A DNA stretch of 6,438 bases from Coriobacteriales bacterium (GTDB lineage Bacteria > Actinomycetota > Coriobacteriia > Coriobacteriales > CADBOM01): contig JAFWGD010000063.1 of the NCBI GenBank assembly GCA_017515355.1, positions 1 through 6,438 of the forward strand, written 5' to 3'. Position numbers and translations under genes: made by a program. Shown here one piece after another: positions 5,476 through 6,438 of the stretch. Each line of letters starts with the position of its first letter. Positions within the stretch are counted from its first letter, which is position 1. The notes beneath the pieces are model-generated. The model made no database searches. It was not told where the DNA came from and worked only from the letters and a program-made list of their open reading frames with translations.

Positions 5476-6115
5476 GCTGCTCGCGAAGGAGATGAGGCTT
5501 TCCGCCTCGAAGCTCTCCTATATCTTCATCGTGTTCACGCTGATGGCGTTCATTCCGCAATACCCCATCCTCGTCGGCGCGTTCTTCGTCTGCTTCGGCA
5601 TCTTCCATTCGTTCCAGACGGCGCGCGAGAGCAACGACATCGTCTACAGCTCGCTGCTGCCCATCGCAAAGCACGACGTGGTGCGCGGGAAGTTCGCGTT
5701 CACGCTGGTCATACAGGGAATGGCCTTTGCGGTGAGCATCGCGTTCGTCGCCATCCGGATGCTGGTGGTCGGCGACGCAGGCCCCTACGGATTCAACGCC
5801 ATGATGAATGCGAATCTGGCCTACCTGGGCTATATGCTCATCATCTTCGGGCTGTTCAACCTCGCCTTCATCGCAGGGTTCTTCAAGACCGCGTACAAGT
5901 TCGGCGGGGCGTTCGTGATATACATCGTCATCACGACGATCATCGTGAGCCTTGCGGAGGTGCTGCACCACATTCCCGGGCTCGAGGCGCTCAACTCCAA
6001 CGCCTACGACCCGCTGCAGCTCATCGCGCTCATCGCAGGAATCATGCTATTCGCGGTGATGACATTCGCTGGGCTGAAGCTTTCGGAGAAGCGCTTCGAG
6101 CGAGTCGACCTCTAA
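5468..6115 (+). CDS. ABC-2 transporter permease, small six-helix type
   Basis: The 215-residue membrane protein shows about six hydrophobic segments: about 17-30, 33-47, 76-98, 112-136, 144-162 and 184-204. Its N-terminus (MSKLLAKEMRLSASKLSYIF) and the segment after the second helix (ARESNDIVYSSLLPIAKHDVVRGK, about 53-76) match the pattern of the short ABC-2 permeases (ABC2_membrane_5-like) that pair with YtrB-like ATPases; 'LLP...V...K' corresponds to the coupling region. It would act as a dimer in the cytoplasmic membrane with two copies of the ATPase. GAGGAGGGAG lies just before the ATG, within the end of the ATPase gene, and the 8-bp overlap implies coupling. Its stop codon overlaps that of the convergent glycosyltransferase gene, leaving no room for a separate terminator. 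Confidence 0.87.
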   Translation: MSKLLAKEMRLSASKLSYIFIVFTLMAFIPQYPILVGAFFVCFGIFHSFQTARESNDIVYSSLLPIAKHDVVRGKFAFTLVIQGMAFAVSIAFVAIRMLVVGDAGPYGFNAMMNANLAYLGYMLIIFGLFNLAFIAGFFKTAYKFGGAFVIYIVITTIIVSLAEVLHHIPGLEALNSNAYDPLQLIALIAGIMLFAVMTFAGLKLSEKRFERVDL

Positions 6116-6438
6116 CGGGCAATTCGGCTGGAGATTGCAGAGACGATTGCATCCGCTCCACCTAAACCTGCAAGCTGTTTGCGCAGCTCAAGGGCGGATT
6201 CTGCATATGATCCGCTGCTCTGGATTGACTCGTAGGCAGCCTTCAGCGATGCGGCATCGAACATGTCGAGTTTGATTCCAGCGCCCGTGCGCTCCACGCT
6301 CTCCGCATTGAAGATGCGCTCGAAGACGCGGCCCGGCACGATGGCCTGCGGAGCACCATTTGCGAGCGCATCCATCACGGAATTCTGGCCGCCATGGTGG
6401 ACGAAGAAGCTCGCACGCGGAAGCAGCATCCTGAAGTC
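6112..6438 (-). CDS. GT1-like (UDP-glycosyltransferase superfamily) glycosyltransferase, C-terminal part
   Basis: The minus-strand frame enters from the right window edge (D-F-R-M-L-L-P-R) and ends with TAG at 6114-6112, giving 108 visible residues. The segment LLPRASFFVHHGGQNSVMDALANGAPQ corresponds to the nucleotide-sugar-binding motif of GT-B enzymes of the GT1/MurG/macrolide glycosyltransferase type (HHGGxNSxxxAL...G.P). It is followed by the usual R-x-F-E...NAxxVExxGAGI stretch and the C-terminal helices. Such enzymes glycosylate lipids, macrolides or secondary metabolites; the acceptor is set by the missing N-terminal half. The ATG at 6429 is internal to the domain and is not the start. 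The gene converges with the ABC exporter operon and overlaps its last codon. Confidence 0.85.
   Translation of the reverse strand, partial: DFRMLLPRASFFVHHGGQNSVMDALANGAPQAIVPGRVFERIFNAESVERTGAGIKLDMFDAASLKAAYESIQSSGSYAESALELRKQLAGLGGADAIVSAISSRIAR

Overview
The window reads as chromosomal DNA from a moderately high-GC bacterium. My best guess is an anaerobic Coriobacteriia/Eggerthellales-type actinobacterium or a relative. This rests on GC-rich codon use, the AraC-type N-terminus, the paired ABC-2 exporters, and the desulfoferrodoxin module, which is typical of anaerobes. The taxonomic guess is inference only.

Left part (1-1924, all minus strand). Three genes read leftward. The first is a desulfoferrodoxin-like protein carrying an XRE helix-turn-helix (1340-1924). 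Next is a class I SAM-dependent methyltransferase (411-1133) behind a long, strongly structured leader (about 1146-1248). Last is the N-terminal part of a probable AraC-family regulator, cut by the window edge (1-280). The AraC-type gene has its own good promoter (TTGTCC-17-TATAAT) with GGGCTAT direct repeats 20 bp apart around the -35 box. A 9-bp perfect hairpin follows the methyltransferase.

Middle part (1925-4446). A 216-bp divergent intergenic region separates the XRE-desulfoferrodoxin gene from a plus-strand ABC exporter: an ATPase (2141-2848) overlapping a large two-half permease (2848-4446) by one base.

Right part (4447-6115). A second exporter operon follows: a small AbrB/SpoVT-type DNA-binding protein (4562-4774), a YtrB-like ATPase (4771-5475) and a small ABC-2 permease (5468-6115). 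All its junctions overlap, which suggests translational coupling. Its promoter is strong (TTGATA-16-TATACT, extended -10) and is overlaid by a 27-bp interrupted palindrome that looks like an operator. The operon ends tail-to-tail, overlapping by 4 bp the C-terminal part of a GT-B (GT1-like) glycosyltransferase on the minus strand (6112-6438).

Functional picture (inference): this is an accessory locus of two local-regulator-plus-exporter modules beside a small-molecule methyltransferase and a glycosyltransferase, plausibly for stress, antimicrobial or metabolite export. The most unusual item is the XRE regulator fused to a complete desulfoferrodoxin fold. Its four centre I cysteines and most centre II ligands are kept, but the last centre II histidine is replaced by aspartate, which suggests a redox or metal sensor rather than an enzyme. 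No tRNA, rRNA, CRISPR array, insertion sequence or integrase was seen.
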